5,080 nt of DNA from Nitrososphaeria archaeon (GCA_014361085.1 JACIWG010000113.1:1-5080); one strand, 5' to 3'. Positions 1-5,080 are shown, counted from the first letter of the stretch. Notes: generated by a model not told the origin, from the sequence alone. A program made the numbers and translations.

Positions 1-1353
1 GAAAGAGTTGTTGAAGAACTTGACCCCATACTTAAGCCTAAAAGTATAGCCCTAATTGGAGCATCACATGATGAAAGAAAATGAGGGAATGTTGTCTTAA
101 AAAATCTTATTGAAAAAAGTTACAGGGGAAAAGTTTATCCAGTAAACCCAAAATTAAAGAAGTTTATGGAATCAAATGCTATAGTTCCATTTTAGAAATT
201 AGAGAGGATGTTGAATGCGCATACATTGCTATACCAGCACCTTCAGTTCCAGATGTGCTTAAAGAATTTGGGAGAAAGGGTGTAAGGGGGCAATAATAAT
301 TTCAGGAAAATTTAGTGAAACGGGAAAAAGCGGTGAAGAGATGGAAAGAGAACTTGTTAACATTGCGAAAAAGTATGGGTTTATTCTGCTGCAATGAACA
401 TGAACGCAACCTTCACCTCCTTCGCGCCCAAGTCTGGACATATTGCGTTTGTATCACAAAGTGGATATTTTGGCGGCCAACTATTTTCAATCGCGAACAT
501 GGAGGGTATTGGATTCAGCTTCTTCGTTAACGTTGGAAACCAATCTGATGTAAAAGTTCACGAGGTCATAGAATATTTGTTGCAGGATGAAAATACTAGA
601 GTTATTGCACTCTATATCGAGGGTATAAGGGACGGGAAAAGGTTTATTGAAGCATGCTCGAAAGGTTCGCTAAAGCCGATAGTTGTGTATAAGGTTGGAA
701 AAAGCCCGACAGGTGCAAGGGTTGCATTATCGCATACGGCTTCACTTGCTGGAAACGATAGAATATATGATGCTGTCTTCGAAAAAATTGGAGCAATCAG
801 AGTTCTAGAATCAAGACATCTATTTGAGTGCGCGTATGCCCTAAAAGGGCAGCCTCCAGTCTATGGAAATAGGCTTGGTGTTATATCATCGAGTGGAGGA
901 TTATGTGTTTCATTATCTGATATTGCATATGATCTTGGACTAGAAATTCCAGTCCTTGACGAAGGCACAAGGGCAAAGATCAAGGGCATACTTATGCCAC
1001 ATGCAAGTGAACCATTGAATCCCCTTGATACAGCAGGAGATTTAAGAGACCAAGTTTATTTAAATGTTGCTGAAATACTTTTAGATAAAGAGTATATTGA
1101 TATTGTGATAGTTTCACCAACATTGGTTTAATAGATTCTGCCGAAGCTTTAAAGGAGGAAATGGAGACTGTGACAGGATTTTGTAAAATAAGAAAAGAGT
1201 ATGAGAAACCAAAATATTTTCTATTGTAATCCTTTAGGTGCATATGTAAAATTTCTTAAAAGGTGCAGTTTTCCAGTATATCAAACGCCGGAACAGTGTG
1301 CCAGGGCAGTATATGCACTTTACCTTTTCGGAAAAAGATTAAGGAGGAAAAAA
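1..1353 (+). pseudogene. Decayed acetyl-CoA synthetase (ADP-forming), alpha domain
   Basis: The family converts acetyl-CoA (or another acyl-CoA), ADP and phosphate to the acid, CoA and ATP in archaeal fermentation. This copy is broken. It opens near its N-terminus in frame 1 (KPKSIALIGAS, the CoA-binding Rossmann start) and has a TGA at 82-84. It shifts to frame 3 near 160 (VYGIKCYSSI), to frame 2 at the GGGGG run 286-290 (GAIIISGKFSETG) and to frame 1 at about 379. There the segment expected to carry the conserved GPNC loop between KYG and VYSA is missing. A long intact piece (379-1128) holds GHIAFVSQSG and the phospho-histidine motif SHTASLAG (His codon 733-735). It shifts again at 1126 (GG, probably formerly GGG) and in the TTTT run 1217-1220, then ends with PVYQTPEQCARAVYALY and GKRLRRKK. 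The nominal frame stays open to 1419. The start lies outside the window, and no beta (ATP-grasp) part is visible. The family call is secure. Pseudogene status is likely, with sequencing error as the alternative for the single-base shifts only. Confidence 0.85.
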
Positions 1354-1573
1354 ATTTATTTTTTTTTTTCTTTTTTTCTCCCACATATGACATTGGCTTA
1401 CCACAGTGCACGGGTATAGGCTGTGAAAAGTCACATGATTCACATTCTATTTTAACAACCTTCTTTTTAATAAAACCCTCCTTAATAGGCCTCATGGGTA
1501 CACCATGATGGATTGGAACAGGCTTTCTAAACCCACAAACTTCACAAACGAACTCGGGAAGCTGTTCACTCAT
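1256..1573 (-). CDS. Small zinc-ribbon protein with two CxxC...HxGxPM knuckles
   Basis: This encodes a short, probably zinc-binding protein of unknown function. Two tandem units are visible: C10-E-V-C13 followed by HHGVPM (22-27), and C44-E-S-C47 followed by HCGKPM (56-61). Each supplies a CxxC pair plus His/Cys ligands. Small archaeal proteins with repeated CxCG/HCGxPM units exist, but I know no assigned role. The ATG at 1571-1573 is the natural start, lying about 34 bases below a TATA-like box. After residue 66 comes a run of five lysines encoded by an 11-A tract, and then about 34 residues that are simply the antisense of the acetyl-CoA synthetase pseudogene. One extra A in that tract would give six lysines and a TAA at 1358-1356, a protein of about 72 residues. 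The true C-terminus is therefore probably near 1356, and the tail to 1256 is doubtful. There is no signal peptide or membrane segment. Confidence 0.7.
   Translation of the reverse strand: MSEQLPEFVCEVCGFRKPVPIHHGVPMRPIKEGFIKKKVVKIECESCDFSQPIPVHCGKPMSYVGEKKKKKNKFFSSLIFFRKGKVHILPWHTVPAFDILENCTF
1355..1380 (+). terminator. T-rich tract at end of acetyl-CoA synthetase pseudogene
   Basis: On the plus strand this is TTTA followed by 11 T, C, 7 T and CTC. Archaeal transcription commonly ends at such oligo-T stretches without a hairpin. It lies directly after the last recognisable codons of the synthetase, so it fits as that gene's former terminator. The same bases encode the lysine run of the convergent zinc-ribbon gene. 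The role is inferred. Confidence 0.4.
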
Positions 1574-1599
1574 GGTATACGGTTAAAATTTGGTTACTA

Positions 1600-1613
1600 A
1601 AAAATATTTTAAA
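1600..1613. promoter_or_regulatory. Shared divergent TATA-like region
   Basis: The 83 bases between the zinc-ribbon ATG (1573) and the kinase TTG (1657) contain AAAAATATTTTAAAG, nearly symmetric and TATA-like on both strands. It is centred about 34 bases from the zinc-ribbon start, implying an almost leaderless mRNA. It is about 50 bases from the kinase start, leaving room for a leader of about 25 nt with a ribosome binding site. It could serve both directions. No operator repeat stands out. Confidence 0.45.
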
Positions 1614-1642
1614 GTTAATTTACTTGAAAATCCAACATGTTA

Positions 1643-1651
1643 GGATGTGAT
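1643..1651 (+). promoter_or_regulatory. Ribosome binding site that decides the TTG kinase start
   Basis: GGATGTGAT matches the archaeal consensus GGAGGTGAT in eight of nine positions and ends five bases before TTG at 1657. An in-frame TAG at 1654-1656 excludes any earlier start. The protein's conserved beginning (GIDIGTT) follows at once, so the TTG start is well supported. Confidence 0.65.
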
Positions 1652-1656
1652 ATTAG

Positions 1657-3177
1657 TTGGAGAGAGATCTTTTGCTTGGAATAGACATTGGCACAACAGC
1701 TGTTAGAGCCTTCGCCTTCAACGAGAACGGTGTAATAGTTAGGGAGTCAAAGATTGAAGTTAGAGTTGACCATCCTAGGCCGAGTTGGGCTGAACAGGAT
1801 CCAGAAGAACTATATAATTCTACTTTGAAGGCTGTGAAGTCTGTGACAAAATATGTTGGAGAACGTGTTAAGGCAGTAGGCTTTTCTGGGCAAATGCACG
1901 GCCTCTGTTGCTTTGACAAAAATGGTAAGCCCCTAACAAAACTTATTCCATGGGTTGATGTTAGGGCAGGAGAACAGGCTAAAAAACTTGAGAAAATGTT
2001 GGGTGCAGAAGAAATTTATAAGAGAACCGGATGCCCTCCACTATTTGTATATATTGCGCCAAAAATACTTTGGGTTAAAGAAAATTTGCCCGAAGTTTTT
2101 TCTCAATGCAAAAAGATTTTAACAGCACAGGACTATGTTATCTTTAGACTATTTGGAGACTATTACACAAACCCATCACTTGCTTCAGGTTCACAGCTTC
2201 TTAACATAAATTCTGTTAAATGGGATGAAAAGATTTTAGAGGCTGTTGGAATAGATGAAGACTACCTTCCAAAACTTGTGGAAGGCGATAAAGTCTTCGA
2301 AAAATTACCAGGACAAGCTGCCGTAGAACTTGGTTTAAATGAAGGTGTACCCGTTGCATTAGGAGCATCTGATGGCGCACTATCTAATGTCGGGCTTGGA
2401 GCAGTTAAGGAAGGAGTTTGCGCAGTAAACTTGGGTTCAAGTGGAGCTGTTAGAGTCGTGTCAAGGAAACCGATATGGGATGATGCTAAAATGAGATTCT
2501 TCTGCTACTATATCGCTTCAAGACACTGGCTTTGCGGTGGCGCTGTAAACAACTGTGGAATCGTTTTAAGATGGTACAGGGACAATTTTGCTGAAAAGGA
2601 AAAGGAGAAAGCGGCAGAATTGGGAATCGACGTCTACAAACTCTTAGACGAGGAGGCTGAAAAGGTTAAAGCTGGATGCGATAGCCTAATGTTTCTACCA
2701 TTTATGTCAGGTGAAAGGTTTCCAATAAGAGACCCATACGTTAGGGGAATGCTGTTCGGATTAAGCCTTGGACATGGAAAAGGACATATAATTAGATCAA
2801 TGATAGAAGGAATAACCTTTACAATAAAATGGATAGGTGACGCATTAGAAGAGCATACGAGAATAGAGTTGATCAAGATAAGTGGAGGAGGAGCAAGGTC
2901 ATGTCTATGGAGGCAGATAGTAAGCGACATATTCGAGAAGAAGGTTGTTAAAACCAATGTTGAAGAAGCCTCTGCCTTAGGTGCAGCAATACTGGCTGGA
3001 ATAGCCGTTGGAGACTACAAGAACATGGAAGATGCGTCAGAAAAGCTTGTGAAAGACGAGGAAACACATGAGCCAAAACCTGAAAATGTTAAAGTGTATA
3101 GGAGATATCTTGAAATTTTTAAGGAAGCATATAAGGGCTCAAGAGAATATTGTGAAAGGCTATTACAATTGGAATAA
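1657..3177 (+). CDS. FGGY-family carbohydrate kinase (gluconokinase/xylulokinase type)
   Basis: This is a cytosolic ATP-dependent sugar or sugar-acid kinase of 506 residues, full length for the family (about 490-510) and uninterrupted. The first FGGY domain starts with the phosphate-binding GIDIGTT (8-14). It carries GFSGQMHG (75-82), like the xylulokinase SGQMHG motif, and a degenerate first family signature around KILWVKE (136-142). The catalytic base is Asp239 in GASDGALSNVG. NLGSSGAVR (258-266) and GGAVNNCGIVLRW (294-306) follow, and the second FGGY signature (G364-E384, GMLFGLSLGH...SMIE) matches the pattern exactly. GGGARS (410-415) is the adenine-binding loop. The middle and C-terminal halves resemble bacterial GntK gluconokinases (ASDG-LSNLG, NNGGIVLRW, GERxP), whereas QMHG suggests xylulokinase, so the substrate is not settled. 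It is probably monocistronic. Its neighbours are a dead GH1 glycosidase and a dead acetyl-CoA synthetase, consistent with sugar fermentation. Confidence 0.9.
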   Translation: MERDLLLGIDIGTTAVRAFAFNENGVIVRESKIEVRVDHPRPSWAEQDPEELYNSTLKAVKSVTKYVGERVKAVGFSGQMHGLCCFDKNGKPLTKLIPWVDVRAGEQAKKLEKMLGAEEIYKRTGCPPLFVYIAPKILWVKENLPEVFSQCKKILTAQDYVIFRLFGDYYTNPSLASGSQLLNINSVKWDEKILEAVGIDEDYLPKLVEGDKVFEKLPGQAAVELGLNEGVPVALGASDGALSNVGLGAVKEGVCAVNLGSSGAVRVVSRKPIWDDAKMRFFCYYIASRHWLCGGAVNNCGIVLRWYRDNFAEKEKEKAAELGIDVYKLLDEEAEKVKAGCDSLMFLPFMSGERFPIRDPYVRGMLFGLSLGHGKGHIIRSMIEGITFTIKWIGDALEEHTRIELIKISGGGARSCLWRQIVSDIFEKKVVKTNVEEASALGAAILAGIAVGDYKNMEDASEKLVKDEETHEPKPENVKVYRRYLEIFKEAYKGSREYCERLLQLE

Positions 3178-3233
3178 AAATTCGAGAATCGACAAGAAAA
3201 ACTGGGGTTTTAACCATAAAATAATATCTTAAA
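3178..3233. other. Short spacer between kinase and GH1 remnant
   Basis: This AT-rich spacer follows the kinase TAA. The only notable element is GGGGTTTTAACC at 3204-3215, which has a short T run. I see no clear terminator or promoter. The rest of the apparent gap up to 3700 is filled mainly by the GH1 remnant listed separately. Confidence 0.3.
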
Positions 3234-3653
3234 TTAATATATATAATTCGTAATGTATTCCCCTTTATTTTTGAAATATTCAATGTCTGGAAGTAACTCT
3301 TTATTTTCTGCTATTGCCTTAAATGTGAACGAGCTGGGCCTTAGTTTTCTCTTTTTTATTTCATAATCTACGTATGCTAAACTAAACCTCATCTAGTATC
3401 CTGAAGACCACTCGTAATTGTCTTTTAGTGCCCACTAGAGATATTTTCTAATATTAACTCCGGTTTTTTAAGCTCTTAAAACTTGAGGTATATGTGATAT
3501 TTAATAGGTTAGTCTTGGCCTATCTTCTGAAACGGCTAAACCTTTTTATGTGATGATCTTTATCGAGCCAAACTTTCAAGAGGACCACTATAAGTACGGC
3601 TGTTCAATGCTTGTAGGATTTGTACAGTATTAGTATATTACTTTTGACCTGTT
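3234..3653 (-). pseudogene. GH1 beta-glycosidase remnant (C-terminal part)
   Basis: Read on the minus strand in one frame, this stretch gives the C-terminus of an archaeal GH1 beta-glucosidase/galactosidase, the family of Sulfolobus LacS and Pyrococcus CelB. In order it shows NPTS (around 3606-3620), KFGSIKIIT (3549-3575), GLAVSEDRPRLTY (3504-3542), ISHIPQVLRA (3471-3500), KTGVNIRKYL (3438-3467), WALKDNYEWSSGY (3396-3434), MRFSLAYVDYEIKKRKLRPS and FTFKAIAENK, ending at a TAA at 3234-3236. CelB has the equivalent ITENG, YLVSHL, GYLHWSLTDNYEW and RFGLVYVDFETKKRYLRPS. Stops interrupt the frame at 3393, 3435, 3468, 3501, 3546, 3576, 3588 and 3630 (lowest base of each). The ITENG nucleophile Glu codon is TAA. 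From 3234 to 3575 no indel is needed; upstream of about 3576 the match is weak and includes a probable small deletion. Roughly the first two thirds of the gene are gone. Confidence 0.82.
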
Positions 3654-3690
3654 TCGTGTTTACTGCACCATAATTACAAATTTAATAGAA

Positions 3691-3699
3691 TAAAGGTAG
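3691..3699 (+). promoter_or_regulatory. Weak ribosome binding site before PadR gene
   Basis: TAAAGGTAG carries a GGT core of the archaeal GGTGA site. It lies very close to ATG 3701 and about 10-12 bases from the second in-frame ATG at 3710, so the real start could be either. AT-rich sequence around 3670-3688 could hold a TATA box, but none is convincing. Confidence 0.3.
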
Positions 3700-3700
3700 A

Positions 3701-4144
3701 ATGATTGAGATGGAGGCAAAAAAATCCTTTTATATTGTGTTAGAAATTATGTTTTCTATGGCTGTAATTAATGCGCCGCCAGGCTTACTTAAGGCTCTTA
3801 TTCTAAAGGAGGCGTCGAGGGCTCCTCTTTCAGCGATAAAATTAATTGAAAAGATAGGTGAGAGGACTGGTGGAATATGGAGACCGAGTCCAGGATCAAT
3901 ATATTATTTGACAAACGAGCTTGAGTCAAAGGGATTCTTGAAAAAATTGAAGGTAGAAGAGGAAAGGTATCCAAAGTATATAATAACATTGAAGGGAAAG
4001 GAGGAGCTTGAAAATATAGTAATAGCGTCTAAAAAGGATATTCTAAAAATATTAACGATACTAAAGCTGTATGCTGAAGTAACTGAGGACCAAAATCTTA
4101 TGCAAGATTTAGAAAACGCGTGCAAAAATATAACATTAATATAG
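3701..4144 (+). CDS. PadR-family winged-helix transcriptional regulator
   Basis: This is a probable DNA-binding repressor of 147 residues. The N-terminal winged helix runs from about 25 to 105. LLKALILKEASRAPLSAIKLIEKI is the first helical part. The PadR hallmark G-IWRPSPGSIYYLTNELESKG (58-78) contains the recognition helix, and RYPKYIITLKGKEEL (89-103) is the wing and following helix. A shorter helical C-terminus (about 105-147) would be the dimerisation arm. PadR proteins usually dimerise and repress nearby detoxification, transport or metabolic genes on binding small molecules; the ligand here is unknown. ATG 3701 and ATG 3710 are both possible starts. The gene stands alone, with a GH1 remnant upstream and a convergent RNA gene downstream, so its target is not evident from context. 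Confidence 0.9.
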   Translation: MIEMEAKKSFYIVLEIMFSMAVINAPPGLLKALILKEASRAPLSAIKLIEKIGERTGGIWRPSPGSIYYLTNELESKGFLKKLKVEEERYPKYIITLKGKEELENIVIASKKDILKILTILKLYAEVTEDQNLMQDLENACKNITLI

Positions 4145-4149
4145 AATCT

Positions 4150-4177
4150 AAAGAGTGAAAAAGAGAAAAATTTTGTA
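4150..4177 (-). terminator. Oligo-T tail ending the structured RNA
   Basis: On the minus strand the sequence just after the closing helix of the RNA is rich in T, with runs TTTTT, CTC, TTTTT, CACTC and TTT. This is the usual form of an archaeal intrinsic terminator. It lies only on the side expected for minus-strand transcription. The plus-strand exit of the block at 4471 shows no comparable T run close by. Confidence 0.5.
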
Positions 4178-4471
4178 GAGGGCCCATGCGTCCTATATCC
4201 CTGAGAAACAGATTTCTTGTCCTCGCCCTTTCTACTCACCGTTTTTAACCGAAAGCTTCAGGTCAACCCATCCACTTTCGGTGGCCTAGTTGTCTAGACC
4301 ACGGCTTGTAGTCCGTTTGAGGACTTGAAACCCATTTCCTTGGGAGGAAACGGCTTTGTTGAATGTTCTGGACAGGGGGGCTCCCATCATCCACCTCCCG
4401 GGCGGAGGATGCATGCGCATGACCTGTCCTTCGCATCCAACTTGGCCGTTTGCCAAGGACGCATGAGCTCA
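4178..4471 (-). ncRNA. Putative structured noncoding RNA of about 290-310 nt, class unknown
   Basis: The block is much richer in G+C than its surroundings (100 of 180 bases in 4261-4440) and has no credible coding frame. It is closed by a 12-bp helix joining its ends (4457-4468 with 4182-4193). Inside are hairpin 4441-4457 (6 bp, loop AAACG); helix 4423-4429/4370-4376 (7 bp) enclosing hairpin 4394-4408 (5 bp); helix 4348-4353/4313-4318 (6 bp); hairpin 4281-4302 (9 bp, loop ACAA); hairpin 4249-4255/4275-4281 (7 bp); and hairpin 4204-4217 (5 bp). The minus strand is favoured because pairs 4184-4466 and 4285-4298 are G-U there but C-A mismatches on the plus strand. A TATA-like box upstream and an oligo-T tail downstream agree. 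I see neither the GAGGAAAGUCC core of RNase P RNA nor the GGAAG/GGAGCAGC core of SRP RNA. The class and function are unknown, and a divergent member of a known class remains possible. Confidence 0.65.
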
Positions 4472-4491
4472 AGCCAATAGTATATGTTAAC

Positions 4492-4506
4492 AATTTTATT
4501 ACTTTA
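4492..4506 (-). promoter_or_regulatory. TATA/BRE-like promoter for the structured RNA
   Basis: The minus strand reads TAAAGTAATAAAATTG here. The A-rich BRE-like part is followed by AATAAAATT, centred about 26-28 bases before the 5' strand of the closing helix, the spacing expected for an archaeal TATA box and start site. A second AT-rich candidate (CATATAC, about 4482-4488) is too close to the helix. Confidence 0.4.
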
Positions 4507-4578
4507 GCAGCAATTTAATCAAGCATGTTATAAAATAAATTTGACAAAATTTCATAGACTTTTTATCATGTGTATAGT

Positions 4579-4872
4579 CTACTTTAGGACTGCAGATTTC
4601 TTGCTTTCTATAGAAATTGGTTTATCTCTTCGTTCATCAATTTTAATAACCATGTATACTCTTTTTGCACCCATTTCAAAAAGTGCCTCCTTAGCTTTCT
4701 CGAATGCTTTGAAAATTTCTTCAGTAGTTTCAGCCTCAACTGAAGTCGACATTGCGCCCACGTCAACCTTTAAACCGAACCTTTTAAGTTCTTCTACAGC
4801 TCTTTTCACATACTTGCTTAAACTTGTACCTTCTCCAACAGGCATTATAGATAGGTCAGCTACAACTGTCAT
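4579..4872 (-). CDS. MTH1187/YkoF-type thiamine-binding protein
   Basis: This is a small cytosolic protein of 97 residues, the normal length for the MTH1187 family (formerly DUF77), whose members form ferredoxin-like folds and oligomers and bind thiamine or related pyrimidines. Visible family features are an N-terminal strand ADLSIMPVGEGTSLSKYV (5-22) with the MPVG turn and S17/S19, the central strand GLKVDVGAMSTSVEAE (33-48), the helix EEIFKAFEKAKEALFEMGA, and the conserved last strand RVYMVIKIDERRD (71-83). The start ATG is the first in frame and the preceding 80 bases are promoter-like. It is transcribed divergently from a ThiF/MoeB-type gene, which fits a link to thiamine or sulfur-cofactor metabolism without proving one. 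The exact ligand is not determinable from the sequence. Confidence 0.88.
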   Translation of the reverse strand: MTVVADLSIMPVGEGTSLSKYVKRAVEELKRFGLKVDVGAMSTSVEAETTEEIFKAFEKAKEALFEMGAKRVYMVIKIDERRDKPISIESKKSAVLK

Positions 4873-4883
4873 TTTACATCAAC

Positions 4884-4928
4884 AAATTTTAAGTTTAACT
4901 GATTTAAAAAATTTTTTATAAATATAAT
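4884..4928. promoter_or_regulatory. Divergent promoter region
   Basis: The 80 bases between the two divergent starts are almost pure A/T. On the plus strand TTTTTTATAAATAT (4912-4924) lies about 35 bases before the TTG at 4953. On the minus strand TTTTTTAAATC (about 4902-4913) lies about 35 bases before the ATG at 4872. Both spacings suit archaeal TATA boxes with short leaders. The two boxes nearly touch, so initiation in the two directions may compete. Confidence 0.45.
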
Positions 4929-4942
4929 GAAATTGTATGTAA

Positions 4943-4948
4943 GGTGAT
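4943..4948 (+). promoter_or_regulatory. Ribosome binding site of ThiF-type gene
   Basis: GGTGAT is an exact match to the archaeal anti-16S sequence and ends four bases before TTG 4953. An in-frame GTG at 4944 lies inside this site and would have no ribosome binding site of its own, so TTG is preferred. Confidence 0.6.
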
Positions 4949-4952
4949 AGTA

Positions 4953-5080
4953 TTGAAACTTAATGAAAGGGAACTTTTACGCTATGACAGGCAGATTAGA
5001 ATTTCTGGGTTCGGTGTTAAAGGTCAAATTAGATTAAAAAATAGTCGGGTTCTTGTAGCTGGACTAGGTGGGTTGGGTTC
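4953..5080 (+). CDS. ThiF/MoeB/HesA-type E1-like adenylyltransferase, N-terminus
   Basis: Only the first 42 codons lie in the window. The residues show the family's opening LLRYDRQIRISGFGVKGQ, a variant of the RYSRQIxLxxxGxxGQ motif, followed by the nucleotide-binding Rossmann strand RVLVAGLGGLGS with GxGGLGS. These enzymes adenylate the C-terminal glycine of a ubiquitin-like sulfur carrier (ThiS, MoaD, SAMP), using ATP, for thiamine or molybdopterin synthesis or tRNA thiolation. Which carrier is served cannot be told from this fragment. The catalytic Cys and zinc ligands would lie beyond the window. TTG start with a strong GGTGAT site upstream; divergent from the thiamine-binding gene. Confidence 0.87.
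   Translation, partial: MKLNERELLRYDRQIRISGFGVKGQIRLKNSRVLVAGLGGLG

Noticed and set aside
315..530. 71-codon plus-strand frame starting at 315
   Set aside because: It runs in a different frame from the synthetase reading over the same bases and is a by-product of the frameshifts.
3393..3590. TAG codons in the GH1 remnant as pyrrolysine or other recoding
   Set aside because: TAA and TGA also interrupt the frame, the catalytic Glu codon is among those lost, and the N-terminal two thirds are absent.
4200..4210. CTGAGA, a piece of the TPP riboswitch consensus, near a thiamine-binding gene
   Set aside because: It is on the strand opposite to the inferred RNA, downstream of and not ahead of the thiamine-binding gene, and the second TPP motif is missing.
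4313..4345. tRNA-like T arm (GGGUUUCAAGUCC) on the minus strand and a D-arm-like hairpin at 4281-4302
   Set aside because: No matching acceptor stem, anticodon arm or correct spacing could be assembled on either strand.
4178..4471. RNase P RNA or SRP RNA
   Set aside because: Size and end-joining helix would fit, but the GAGGAAAGUCC core of RNase P and the SRP helix 8 core are not seen on either strand. A plus-strand GAGGAAACGG at 4344-4353 is only a partial likeness and in the wrong place. Not fully excluded without a covariance search.
4263..4493. 76-codon open frame on the minus strand inside the GC-rich block
   Set aside because: It has no recognisable domain and its bases are taken up by the helices of the putative RNA. 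It is most likely open by chance.
4541..4921. 126-codon plus-strand frame
   Set aside because: It is antisense to the well-supported thiamine-binding protein gene and matches no family I recognise.

Overview
The window is AT-rich and reads as archaeal, probably from a thermophilic lineage. The evidence is an ADP-forming acetyl-CoA synthetase (an archaeal-type acyl-CoA enzyme), a PadR regulator, an MTH1187-type thiamine-binding protein, TTG starts preceded by GGTGAT-like ribosome binding sites, and TATA-like boxes in short divergent intergenic regions. The exact phylum cannot be read from the sequence.

Layout. Positions 1-1353 (+) hold the decayed alpha part of an ADP-forming acetyl-CoA synthetase, with an in-frame TGA, four single-base-type frameshifts and a deletion that removes the GPNC loop. 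It converges on a small two-knuckle zinc-ribbon gene (1256-1573, -), which overlaps its 3' end in a poly-T/poly-Lys tract. A shared 83-bp divergent promoter region then leads to an intact FGGY sugar kinase (1657-3177, +). The next 520 bases look empty but contain the C-terminal third of a GH1 beta-glycosidase on the minus strand (about 3234-3653). It is riddled with stops, including one at the nucleophile Glu codon. An intact PadR-family repressor follows (3701-4144, +). Between it and the next gene is a GC-rich, highly self-complementary block (about 4165-4471). It is best explained as a roughly 300-nt structured noncoding RNA on the minus strand, and I cannot assign it to a known class. The window closes with a divergent pair: an MTH1187/YkoF-type thiamine-binding protein (4579-4872, -) and the first 42 codons of a ThiF/MoeB-type E1-like adenylyltransferase (4953-end, +).

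Reading it together. The kinase, the dead beta-glycosidase and the dead acetyl-CoA synthetase suggest a former sugar-to-acetate fermentation neighbourhood that has lost its glycoside hydrolase and acyl-CoA synthetase while keeping the kinase. The intact kinase, PadR and thiamine-binding genes, with comparable homopolymers, argue that the decay is real and not general sequencing error. The best candidate for something undescribed is the structured RNA. Its strand is fixed by G-U pairs that become C-A mismatches on the other strand, by an upstream TATA-like box and by a downstream oligo-T tail.
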